A stretch of 64,000 nt of DNA. Source: Planctomycetota bacterium. Lineage in GTDB: Bacteria; Planctomycetota; UBA11346. The stretch covers positions 750,465 through 814,464 of the forward strand of contig BJHQ01000001.1 in assembly GCA_014193115.1 (NCBI GenBank), given 5' to 3'. Both the position numbers and the translations under genes were made by a program. The notes beneath the pieces are model-generated. The model was not told the origin of the DNA, did no database searches, and saw only the letters and a program-made list of their open reading frames with translations. This document shows, in pieces, positions 56,235 through 63,518 of this stretch (positions within the stretch are counted from its first letter, which is position 1; every line of letters begins with the position of its first letter).

Positions 56235-58571
56235 CTACGGCCTGGTCTCGGTGAACCGGTAGTCGCCGCGGACGAGATCCATCGTGCCGCGGAACTGGTA
56301 GCCGCCGGCATCGACCTCCAGCTGGCCCTGTTTCCAGCCCAGGCGCACCGGGACGGGTCCGGTGGAGCCGATCTGCCACAAGGCCGGATGCGCCGACCAG
56401 TCAAAGGGCTGGCCCGCCCGTTCCACCGCTGGCAGTTCGGCAGCGCCGTCCCAGGTCACGGACACCTTCGCGCCTGAAGCGGCGGCGAAAGCCACCCGCT
56501 GGCCGGCGACCTCGACCCGGGCGCGCTCGCTGACGGCGGCTTTGAAAGCAGCGAAATCCTTGAAATGCAGATCATCAGCGACCTCCACGGCGAAGCCGGT
56601 GATCGCCACCGGATCGCCGGCGGCGATGAGCATGGTCGGCAGGTTCGCCGGCAGCTTGCTGCCACTCGTATCGGAATCTTCGCCAGCCTTGCCGAGAAAC
56701 GGCTTGAGCGATGCGGGATCGAGGTCGCCGATCTTGACCGCGATCGGGTGGACTGCGGCCCAGGCCTCGGCGAAGCGCAGGAAGACCACCTCGCCCTGGC
56801 GTTCGACCACGACGTCCCGCGGCAGCAGCGCCCGCCACGGCGTCGGCAGCAGCGCTCCTGACGGATCGCGGGCGGTGGCGGCGACCACGATCCAGGCGTT
56901 GCGATGCTGGGCGATGCGCTCATTCCGCTTGGGATTCACGCAGGGATTGCCCTTGGCCTGGGGGGTGAACACGACCACGTCGCAGGCCCGCTCTGGATGG
57001 GCGAGCACGATCTTGCCGCCATTGCCATCGCCGGTGCCGCCTTCGAGCTGGCAACCCATCTGGAAACCGCGGCTGCGGTACTGGGTCTCGTGATACGCCG
57101 GCGCGTCGTCCCTGCCCGGCAGCCAATTGCTGTAGGTCGGATGGGTGGCGAGGACTTCACAGGGCAGCGGATGCTGGCCGTCGGCCAAGGCGACCACCGC
57201 AGCCGGCGGACGATAGGCGCTGAGGAACAGCATCTCGGCAAGGCGGTCTGGCAGGGGCCAGCGCGGCGCAGGCAGCCAGGTCGACCACAGCCGGCTGCCG
57301 CCACCGCCGTCGCCAGACGACCAAGTGCCGTAATCCCGGGTGTTCGGGCCGCTGGCTCCGGCGCGGAAATGTTTCAGTGCGGTGGCGGTGGCGATGTAGT
57401 CGAGAATGCCCTTGGCGAGCAGGCGGACCTCGCGGTCCTTGGCGAAATCGTACAGCGCCAGATAGCCGATCACGGTCAGCCCGATGTAGGCCGGGCTGTC
57501 CCACTCGCCGTTGCCGACACTGAAGAAGCCTTTGGCGCTGCGCCGGATGCGTTCCTTGTAGACCCGGCGGAGCAGATCGTTGCCGGTCTCTTCGGAAAAC
57601 AGATAGACGGAAACCTCGCGCATCGCTCTGAGATTGTCGGTGTTCCGCCAATCGACCCAGCCGCCGCGGGTGCCGGGATCCCAGCCGGTGCCCACCGGTC
57701 CGTTGCCGATGCCATACTTGGGATGGGGCCGGGGATTGGTGCGCCGCTCGTATTCCTCGAACACCAGCCAATCGCCGGCGGCAATCAGCTTCCACCAGGC
57801 GCGCCAGGCGGCGGGATCGGCAGGCATCTGCTCAGGCCAGCTAGCGCTGATTTTCTCCAGGTAATCAGCGAAGCGCAGCTTGTTGGCCGGCTGGCCGTTG
57901 CGGCACTCACCGCGGGCGGCGGCGATCATCTCGGTGAGCTGGGCCCGGTTGCGCCACATCAACCCGAGTTGCTTGCGGGCGTTGGCGGCGACCTCGGCGT
58001 CGGGGCATTCGAGCTGCAGGACCAGCTCCAGGTTCGGGCGCGGATCCTCCGCCAGCCACAGCCGGGCGCCTTCCTTCATCTGGGCCTGGAACTCGGGCGG
58101 CTGGAGCGGTCCGAACTGGAAATAGATCCGCGGCTGCTTTTCGAGGTGGAAACACCAGAAGAAATCCACGCCATTGGTGTGGGCGCAGAAATCGGCCGGC
58201 GGCTGCAACCGCATTCCGGCCAAGGCTCCCTCGCGGCGGCCCTTGAGGAACGCCATGAAGCCGCCGCCGGATTTCTCATAGACCCATTTCAGATTGGGCG
58301 GCTGGTGCTCGTCGTTATCCAGGTAGCGCTGCAATCGGGCACGGAAGGCATCTTCCCAGGCCTGCGGCCAAAGATTACGGTCTTCAGCCGGAATCGGCGG
58401 CAGGTGGGCGAAGACATCATAGGGCTGGAGATCCTCGCCGGCCGCGGCCGTTCCGACGAGCGCGGCCAGGACAAGCGCGGCCGCCGAGGTCCGGTGCCGG
58501 GCTGCAGGTCCTGGTGGTATCGCCGCACCCTTCGCGCAGGTGGAGAGGATGTTGGTGAGGAGACAGGCCAT
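56235..58571 (-). CDS. Large secreted protein of unknown function
   Basis: 778 residues. An N-terminal hydrophobic stretch (TSAAALVLAALVGTAAAGED) looks like a signal peptide with a long basic lead, so a later start is possible. The middle (PQAWEDAFRARLQRYLDNDE, RSAKGFFSVGNGEWDSPAYI, GYLALYDFAKDREVRLLAKG) is helical and resembles an alpha/alpha toroid as in polysaccharide lyases and glycoside hydrolases. The C-terminal ~250 residues are beta-rich. I recognise no specific family. Operon with a secreted esterase suggests polymer degradation. Confidence 0.6.
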   Translation of the reverse strand: MACLLTNILSTCAKGAAIPPGPAARHRTSAAALVLAALVGTAAAGEDLQPYDVFAHLPPIPAEDRNLWPQAWEDAFRARLQRYLDNDEHQPPNLKWVYEKSGGGFMAFLKGRREGALAGMRLQPPADFCAHTNGVDFFWCFHLEKQPRIYFQFGPLQPPEFQAQMKEGARLWLAEDPRPNLELVLQLECPDAEVAANARKQLGLMWRNRAQLTEMIAAARGECRNGQPANKLRFADYLEKISASWPEQMPADPAAWRAWWKLIAAGDWLVFEEYERRTNPRPHPKYGIGNGPVGTGWDPGTRGGWVDWRNTDNLRAMREVSVYLFSEETGNDLLRRVYKERIRRSAKGFFSVGNGEWDSPAYIGLTVIGYLALYDFAKDREVRLLAKGILDYIATATALKHFRAGASGPNTRDYGTWSSGDGGGGSRLWSTWLPAPRWPLPDRLAEMLFLSAYRPPAAVVALADGQHPLPCEVLATHPTYSNWLPGRDDAPAYHETQYRSRGFQMGCQLEGGTGDGNGGKIVLAHPERACDVVVFTPQAKGNPCVNPKRNERIAQHRNAWIVVAATARDPSGALLPTPWRALLPRDVVVERQGEVVFLRFAEAWAAVHPIAVKIGDLDPASLKPFLGKAGEDSDTSGSKLPANLPTMLIAAGDPVAITGFAVEVADDLHFKDFAAFKAAVSERARVEVAGQRVAFAAASGAKVSVTWDGAAELPAVERAGQPFDWSAHPALWQIGSTGPVPVRLGWKQGQLEVDAGGYQFRGTMDLVRGDYRFTETRP

Positions 58572-58676
58572 GAGTCCAGCTGATAGCGGACCTGAGCAGA
58601 GCGTGTTGAGGGTGGGATACCGACGGCGTCAACCGCGTTTCCCGACAAAATGCACTTGCGCAGTCGTTTCGCTGAC

Positions 58677-59570
58677 TTACCGCACGTCGTCGCCGGCCGC
58701 CGCCAAACGGTAGACCGGGATGCGTTCCCGGGGGCGCGGTGGTTCGGCGGGGTGGATCAGGGAATCGAGCCGCTCGCGCACGGCGCGGAACTCCGGTGAC
58801 AGGACCACGTCTGGGGTGCGCGGCACCGGCAGCGGCACGGTGATGGTCTCGCGCAGCCAGCCGCCGGCATGATCGGCGTCGGGTCCACCGAGCACCACGA
58901 TGCGGTCGGCGAGGAGCACCGCCTCGTCGAGATCATGGGTGATGAAAATGATGGTGATCGGGATGTTGAACCACAGATCGATCAGGTTGCCCTGCAAGGT
59001 CGCCCGGGTGTGCGGGTCGAGGGCGCCGAACGGTTCGTCCATTAGCAGCACCCGCGGCTCGTTGGCCAAGGCGCGGGCGATGGCGACGCGCTGACGCTGA
59101 CCGCCAGAGAGCTGGTGGGGCCAGCGGTCGGCGAGGTGCTCCAGCCCGACCAGCTCAAGATATTGCAACGCGATCGACCGGGCGGCGTCGCGGCCGTTGC
59201 CGGCGAAGCGCGGTCCGGTCATGACATTGCCCATCACCGTCAGCCACGGGAAAAGACTGTAGGCCTGGAAGACCATGCCACGATCGCGGCCTGGTCCGCG
59301 CACCGGATGGCCATCGACCAGGACTTCGCCGGAGTCGTGCTCATCGAGCCCGGCGAGGATCCGGGCCAGGGTCGATTTGCCGCTGCCCGACGGCCCGACC
59401 ACGGTGACGAATTCGCGGCGGCGGATGGCGAGATCGATTCCGGACAGCGCGGGAACCCGGCCCTTGGCGCCGGGGTAGGTCTTGCCCAGACCGCGGGCCT
59501 CCAGCACCACCGGCCGGGCGGCGATCCGGGCAGCGCGGGCGATGGGATCGAATGGCGGTTCGCTCCTCAT
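58677..59570 (-). CDS. ABC transporter ATPase, NitT/TauT type (guanidine locus)
   Basis: 297 residues from ATG 59570, overlapping the permease stop (ATGA). Walker A VGPSGSGKSTLARILAGLDE, Q-loop GMVFQAYSLFPWLTV, signature QLSGGQRQRVAIARAL, Walker B VLLMDEPFGALD, H-loop ITHDLDEAVLLAD. The SsuB/TauB/NrtD group powers import of nitrate, sulfonates and similar small nitrogen or sulfur compounds. By linkage to guanidine-II RNA and cgdAB the substrate is inferred to be guanidine. The open frame continues far upstream inside the permease gene and was trimmed. Confidence 0.88.
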   Translation of the reverse strand: MRSEPPFDPIARAARIAARPVVLEARGLGKTYPGAKGRVPALSGIDLAIRRREFVTVVGPSGSGKSTLARILAGLDEHDSGEVLVDGHPVRGPGRDRGMVFQAYSLFPWLTVMGNVMTGPRFAGNGRDAARSIALQYLELVGLEHLADRWPHQLSGGQRQRVAIARALANEPRVLLMDEPFGALDPHTRATLQGNLIDLWFNIPITIIFITHDLDEAVLLADRIVVLGGPDADHAGGWLRETITVPLPVPRTPDVVLSPEFRAVRERLDSLIHPAEPPRPRERIPVYRLAAAGDDVR

Positions 59571-60532
59571 GACGTGCGTTTCCACGGAAACAGCAGGCGG
59601 CCGATGGCGGCGAGGATCTGGTCGGTGAGCAGGCCGACCAGGCCGATGGCGATGATGCCGACGAAAACGAAGTCGTAATTGCGATATTTTCCCTGCTGAT
59701 TGATGAAGAAACTGATCCCCGACATCTGACCGATGAGCTCGGCGACGATCAGCGTGGTCCACGCCGCGCCGAGCAGGATGCGCAGGTCGTTCCACACCGC
59801 TGGCGCGATGCCGGGCAGTACCACCCGCAGCAGCACCTGGCGATTGCTGGCGCCGAGGGTCGCCGCCGCATCGATCAGCGCCTTGTCGAGGGACCGGGTG
59901 GTGTTGGCGATGACCAGGATCGTCGGCAGCACGGTGGCGAGGACGATGATGGAGATCTTCGGGCCATCGCTGATCCCGAAGATCGCCACCGCCAAAGCGC
60001 CAAAGGCCGGCGCCGGCAGATAGCGCAGGAAATCCGTGAACGGCTCGATCAAGCGCGACATGCCGGCATAGGCGCCGCAGAGGATGCCGAGCGGCACGCC
60101 GACCAGGATCGCCAGCCCGAATCCCTGGGCGATCAAGGCGCAGGAATGGAGCAAGCTTTCGTGGAGCCACGGGTCGCCGGTCCGCCGCGGCGGGGTGGTG
60201 AACGCCGTGACGAAGGCCACCGCGACGGCGTGGGGCGCCGGCAAAAAGACCGGATTCACCGCCTGACCAGTGGCGGGCGCCGAGCCAGCAGCGGCCAAGG
60301 CTGCGTTCTCCGCCGCGAAGGCCGCCACCGGCACCCGCATGCCGGCAGCGAAGGTCTGGCTGCCGCCGGGCGATTCGACCAGGATGTCGGGATGCCACAG
60401 CCATGGCACATAACTCACTGCGCACCACAGCAGGAGCGGGGCCAGGAAACCGACGATGACGAACCCCCAGCCAGCCCCAGGAGCTACGCCACGCACGACG
60501 AACCAGCGCATCATCACGACCTGCGAGCGCAT
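59567..60532 (-). CDS. ABC transporter permease, NitT/TauT type (guanidine locus)
   Basis: 321 residues. About six to seven membrane helices and the EAA loop DAAATLGASNRQVLLRVVLP that docks the ATPase. A ~70-residue extracytoplasmic loop after the first helix (WHPDILVESPGGSQTFAAGM...) is longer than usual. In-frame ATGs at 60532, 60514 and 60511 leave the start open. It follows the substrate-binding gene after 144 nt that carry hairpin repeats. Confidence 0.85.
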   Translation of the reverse strand: MRSQVVMMRWFVVRGVAPGAGWGFVIVGFLAPLLLWCAVSYVPWLWHPDILVESPGGSQTFAAGMRVPVAAFAAENAALAAAGSAPATGQAVNPVFLPAPHAVAVAFVTAFTTPPRRTGDPWLHESLLHSCALIAQGFGLAILVGVPLGILCGAYAGMSRLIEPFTDFLRYLPAPAFGALAVAIFGISDGPKISIIVLATVLPTILVIANTTRSLDKALIDAAATLGASNRQVLLRVVLPGIAPAVWNDLRILLGAAWTTLIVAELIGQMSGISFFINQQGKYRNYDFVFVGIIAIGLVGLLTDQILAAIGRLLFPWKRTS

Positions 60533-60540
60533 CGCGACCT

Positions 60541-60665
60541 GGGAGCGCAGGCTCCTGCCTGCCAGGAGTGACGCGCTTTGGCGGATGCCGCGTCGTCAGT
60601 GCGACGTGCAGGCTGAAGCCTGCGCTCCCAGGCGCAGGCACGTGCAGGCTGACGCCTGCGCTCCC
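60541..60665. repeat. 25-bp hairpin repeats between transporter genes
   Basis: CGTGCAGGCTGAAGCCTGCGCTCCC at 60605-60629 recurs at 60641-60665 with one change in the hairpin loop. Each holds GCAGGC-4 nt-GCCTGC followed by GCTCCC. A partial inverse copy (GGGAGCGCAGGC) lies at 60541-60552. The layout equals that of the 27-bp repeat at 39775-39950, with another stem sequence. Confidence 0.8.
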
Positions 60666-60676
60666 GGAGTCGCATA

Positions 60677-61636
60677 TTATTTCAGCAGCGAGGCGTCTAT
60701 GCTCGCCGGAATGTCGACTTCTTTGGTGTAGACCTTGTTGGCCAGGTTGAAGGCGTGGGCGACCTTCATCGAGGCGCCGAGGGTGGCGAGACCTTCGCCG
60801 GCGGCGGTCAGGCGCTGCTTGTTGTCCTCCAGGCCGAGCAGCCGGGTGCCGGGCAGGAAGGTCGCATAGACGCTGGCCGGCACCCCGACCCGGGCGGCCA
60901 TCAGCTCCAGCGCTTTCGGCTGGGTTTTGGGATCGTTGATAAAGGACACGATGCGCGGCCACACCGCGACGATCTTGGTCCACTCGGCCTTGCGGGCGCC
61001 GAGGCTTTCCGGCGACACCGCGAGCACGTCATAGATCAGGCCAGGAACATCCTTCGAGGTGAAGATCGCCTTCGATCCCGGCACCTGCTTCAGCGCTGCG
61101 CCGCTGTTGGGCTGCCAGGCGCCGATCGCATCGACGCCGCTGGTGGCCAGCACCTGGGGCGTGTCGTTGGTCGCCACCGGCACGATGGTGATGTCGGATT
61201 CCTTCAGGCCGTTCAGCTCCAGCGCCTTGAGCAGCAGCAGGTGCTCGACCAGGCCGAGTTCCAGACCGATCTTCTTGCCCTTGAGACCCTTCACATCGGC
61301 GATGCCGGCCTTGGCCACGATCATGTCGTTGCCGTCGCTATAATCATTGAGCAGGATGGCTTTGCTCGCTTTGCCGGCAGCGGCCATCACCAGCTGATCG
61401 CCGCTGGCGACGGTGACCGCATCGACCTTGCCGGCTTGGAAGGCCTCCATCGATGGGCCGTATTCCATCCACACGAACTGGACGTCGACGCCGGCTTCCT
61501 TGAACCAGCCTTGCTGGATGGCGACCTCGAAGGCGACCCAGCCCGGCCAATCGCTATACGCGACCTTGAGCGGTTCGGCGGCGTTCAGCCGCGCCGCGAG
61601 GAGCAGGGCGACGGAGCAGAAAAAGGCACGGATCAT
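60677..61636 (-). CDS. ABC transporter substrate-binding protein, NitT/TauT type (guanidine locus)
   Basis: 319 residues from ATG 61636, with GGGAG upstream and a signal peptide ([19 protein letters not shown]). Periplasmic binding protein of the SsuA/TauA/NMT1 group: [58 protein letters not shown]. Gene order binding protein, permease, ATPase is standard. Guanidine-II hairpins in its leader imply that its ligand is guanidine or a derivative. The longer reading frame upstream runs through the riboswitch and was rejected. Confidence 0.87.
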   Translation of the reverse strand: MIRAFFCSVALLLAARLNAAEPLKVAYSDWPGWVAFEVAIQQGWFKEAGVDVQFVWMEYGPSMEAFQAGKVDAVTVASGDQLVMAAAGKASKAILLNDYSDGNDMIVAKAGIADVKGLKGKKIGLELGLVEHLLLLKALELNGLKESDITIVPVATNDTPQVLATSGVDAIGAWQPNSGAALKQVPGSKAIFTSKDVPGLIYDVLAVSPESLGARKAEWTKIVAVWPRIVSFINDPKTQPKALELMAARVGVPASVYATFLPGTRLLGLEDNKQRLTAAGEGLATLGASMKVAHAFNLANKVYTKEVDIPASIDASLLK

Positions 61637-61776
61637 GGGAACTCCCGATGCTGACTGTCGCAGCATTGTTGGCTGGTGGCCGCCCGGAAATCGAGCAGAT
61701 GCCCAGCCGATCGGTCGCATCGTGCAGCAGCACCGTGGTTGGCCGGATGGCTCAGAACGCACAGGAATGACCGCAT
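61633..61776 (-). CDS. Possible leader peptide between riboswitch and binding-protein gene
   Basis: 47 codons: ATG 61776 ([15 protein letters not shown]...) to a TGA that overlaps the binding-protein ATG by 4 nt. It begins 15 nt after the second hairpin of the guanidine-II element, where that riboswitch class normally controls translation. Composition (several Cys, Gln, Arg) is not that of a typical folded protein and no Shine-Dalgarno is evident. It may be a coupling leader or chance. Confidence 0.3.
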   Translation of the reverse strand: MRSFLCVLSHPANHGAAARCDRSAGHLLDFRAATSQQCCDSQHREFP

Positions 61777-61791
61777 GATGGGAACCGGAAA

Positions 61792-61833
61792 CCGGGCCGT
61801 CCCGGCGATGGAGCGCAGTCGCGGGTCGTCCCG
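61792..61833 (-). ncRNA. Guanidine-II (mini-ykkC) riboswitch, transporter side
   Basis: On the minus strand, two hairpins with perfect stems and ACGR tetraloops: CGGG-ACGA-CCCG (61833-61822), a 16-nt linker, then CCGGG-ACGG-CCCGG (61805-61792). Two GC stems each capped by ACGR define guanidine-II RNAs. It precedes the guanidine transporter genes; the binding-protein ATG is 155 nt beyond the second hairpin, with a possible leader ORF between. Confidence 0.85.
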
Positions 61834-61931
61834 GACCGGCCGCGGCGGACGCAGCGGCGATGGTGCTTTGCACGGGGAATGCCAATGCGGATCACAGCGG
61901 CGGTTGGCGAGCGTCAGGGCGGTCGAAGCAT

Positions 61932-61996
61932 GCTGCGCTTGGCGCAACACGCTGCGCTTGTCGCAACACGCTGCGCTTGGCGCGACTCGCTACGCG
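61932..61996. repeat. 19-bp tandem repeat between the two riboswitches
   Basis: GCTGCGCTTGGCGCAACAC at 61932-61950 is followed head to tail by copies with one change (61951-61969) and three changes (61970-61988), then a fourth, partial copy (GCTACGCG). It lies in the 247-bp gap between the divergent guanidine-II elements, where both promoters must be. Confidence 0.8.
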
Positions 61997-62080
61997 TGTG
62001 GTTGCGCCGAAGCGCTCCTCAGCCAGCCGGTTGTCGCTGGCACAAGATGTGCAAGCGACCAAGGTCAATGCACATCCCGC

Positions 62081-62121
62081 CGGGGACGGCCCCGTCGGCG
62101 TACACGCTCCGGGACGGCCCG
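62081..62121 (+). ncRNA. Guanidine-II (mini-ykkC) riboswitch, cgdAB side
   Basis: On the plus strand, CGGGG-ACGG-CCCCG (62081-62094), a 15-nt linker, then CGGG-ACGG-CCCG (62110-62121). Both loops are ACGG and both stems are perfect. The second hairpin ends 9 nt before the GTG proposed as the cgdA start, the usual position for a translational guanidine-II switch. A coding frame runs through it but the conserved protein begins after it. Confidence 0.88.
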
Positions 62122-62130
62122 ATCGATGCC

Positions 62131-62871
62131 GTGGATCCTCTCAGTCCCCAGTCCCCAGCGCCGCACCTGGTGGTGTGGAGCGAAACCATCACAGGCGGCC
62201 AGGCCTGGTCCGGCCGGATCCGCCGCCACACCAGCCTCCGCCTGACTGCCCTGGGCGATGGCGCCAATCTGGTGATGGCGGCATGGAGCGCCGAACATCC
62301 GGTGGATCGGCTGAACCTGCCTGACACCTTGAAGGCCCAGCACATCGCGGCGCTGACCGCGCCCAGGGTGCTGCTGTCGGACCAGGGGCAGGTGCTGTTC
62401 GCGATCACTTCGGACACCTGCGGCTGGCACGATCCGCTGACCGGCCACGGCGATGCCGAGGCGGTGCTGGCCAAGTACGGCGCGGCGACCTTCCAGACCC
62501 ACCGCAACGCTCGCTACCGCAACGCCCGGGACAATCTGCTGATCGAGGCCATGAAGCATGGTCTGGGCGAGCGCGATTTGGCCGCCACCGTCAACTGGTT
62601 CACCAAAATCGCTGCGGATACCGATGGATCGCTGCGTTTAGTTGGCGGCCATGGCAAGCGCGGCCAGTACATCGACCTGCGCGCCGAGATGGACGTGCTG
62701 GTCGCGCTCACCTCCGTTCCGCATCAGCTCGATCCGGCGCCGGTTTATGCTCCCCAGCCGGTGGAGCTGACCATCTGGCGATCCGGCCCGCCCGGCCCGG
62801 ACGATCCCTGCCGCATCGCCCGGCCCGAAGCCCGCCGCGCCTATGCCCGGACCGAAGGACGCTTCCCATGA
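62131..62871 (+). CDS. cgdA: Carboxyguanidine deiminase subunit A-like (UAAP1, DUF1989)
   Basis: 246 residues from GTG 62131, the first in-frame start after the riboswitch. Matches urea-carboxylase-associated protein 1: SETITGGQAWSGRIRRHTSL, LRLTALGDGANLVMAAWSAE, ITSDTCGWHDPLTGHGDAEA, YRNARDNLLIEAMKHGLGER, LAATVNWFTKIAAD. CgdA and CgdB together are known to deiminate carboxyguanidine to allophanate in guanidine breakdown. The 3' end overlaps cgdB by 4 nt. Earlier in-frame ATGs (62047, 62068) would put the riboswitch inside the coding region. Confidence 0.85.
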   Translation: MDPLSPQSPAPHLVVWSETITGGQAWSGRIRRHTSLRLTALGDGANLVMAAWSAEHPVDRLNLPDTLKAQHIAALTAPRVLLSDQGQVLFAITSDTCGWHDPLTGHGDAEAVLAKYGAATFQTHRNARYRNARDNLLIEAMKHGLGERDLAATVNWFTKIAADTDGSLRLVGGHGKRGQYIDLRAEMDVLVALTSVPHQLDPAPVYAPQPVELTIWRSGPPGPDDPCRIARPEARRAYARTEGRFP

Positions 62872-63518
62872 GCCTGTCCACTGCACGGGATCCGGTCACG
62901 GCGATCCACGATCAGGTCCTGCCCAGTGGCGAAGGCTGGACCCACGAGCTGCGCCCCGGCCAGGTCCTGCGCCTGGTCGATCTCGAAGGCAACCAAGCCG
63001 CCGATACGCTGTTTTTCCACGCTGATGATCCCGCCGAGCGCTACGACGCCCAGGCCACGATCACCGGCCAGCAGCAGATCTACCTGAGCACTGGCAGCGA
63101 ATTGCGCTCGAATCGCGGCCGGGTGCTGGCGACCATCGTCGCCGACACCTGCGGCCGCCACGACACCTTGGGCGGCGCGTGCTCCTGCGAGGCCAACGCC
63201 GTGCGCTATGGCCTCGACCGGACCTTCATGCATAGCTGCCGCGACACGTTCCTGCTCGCCCTGGCCCGCCATGGCGAACGCACCGGCCAGCGCCTGGGAG
63301 TGCGCGATCTGGCGCCGAACCTCAACTTTTTCATGAACGTGCCGGTGACCCCGGAGGGCGGCCTGACCTTTGCCGATGGCGTCTCCGCGCCGGGAAAATA
63401 CGTCGAGATCCGTGCCGAACTGCCGCTGCTGGCGGTGATCTCCAACTGCCCGCAGCTCAACAATCCGTGCAATGGCTGGGATCCCACGCCGATCCGTCTG
63501 CTGGTGTGGGATGCCTGA
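62868..63518 (+). CDS. cgdB: Carboxyguanidine deiminase subunit B-like (UAAP2, DUF1989)
   Basis: 216 residues. Classic UAAP2/DUF1989 features: RLVDLEGNQAADTLFFHADD, IYLSTGSELRSNRGRVLATI, the Cys-rich ADTCGRHDTLGGACSCEANA, then RLGVRDLAPNLNFFMNVPVT and ISNCPQLNNPCNGWDPTPI. Cys and His residues in DTCGRHDTLGGACSC are the likely metal or catalytic site. Start overlaps cgdA (ATGA). The next gene starts at 63511, overlapping its end by 8 nt. Confidence 0.92.
   Translation: MSLSTARDPVTAIHDQVLPSGEGWTHELRPGQVLRLVDLEGNQAADTLFFHADDPAERYDAQATITGQQQIYLSTGSELRSNRGRVLATIVADTCGRHDTLGGACSCEANAVRYGLDRTFMHSCRDTFLLALARHGERTGQRLGVRDLAPNLNFFMNVPVTPEGGLTFADGVSAPGKYVEIRAELPLLAVISNCPQLNNPCNGWDPTPIRLLVWDA

Noticed and set aside
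59571-60983. Upstream extension of the ABC ATPase frame (768 codons in total)
   Set aside because: It overlaps the permease in another frame; the ATPase fold begins after ATG 59570, which has an ATGA overlap.
61879-62130. N-terminal extension of the cgdA frame, with possible ATGs at 61879, 62047 and 62068
   Set aside because: The stretch covers the 19-bp repeats and both riboswitch hairpins and has no protein similarity; the conserved protein begins after 62131.
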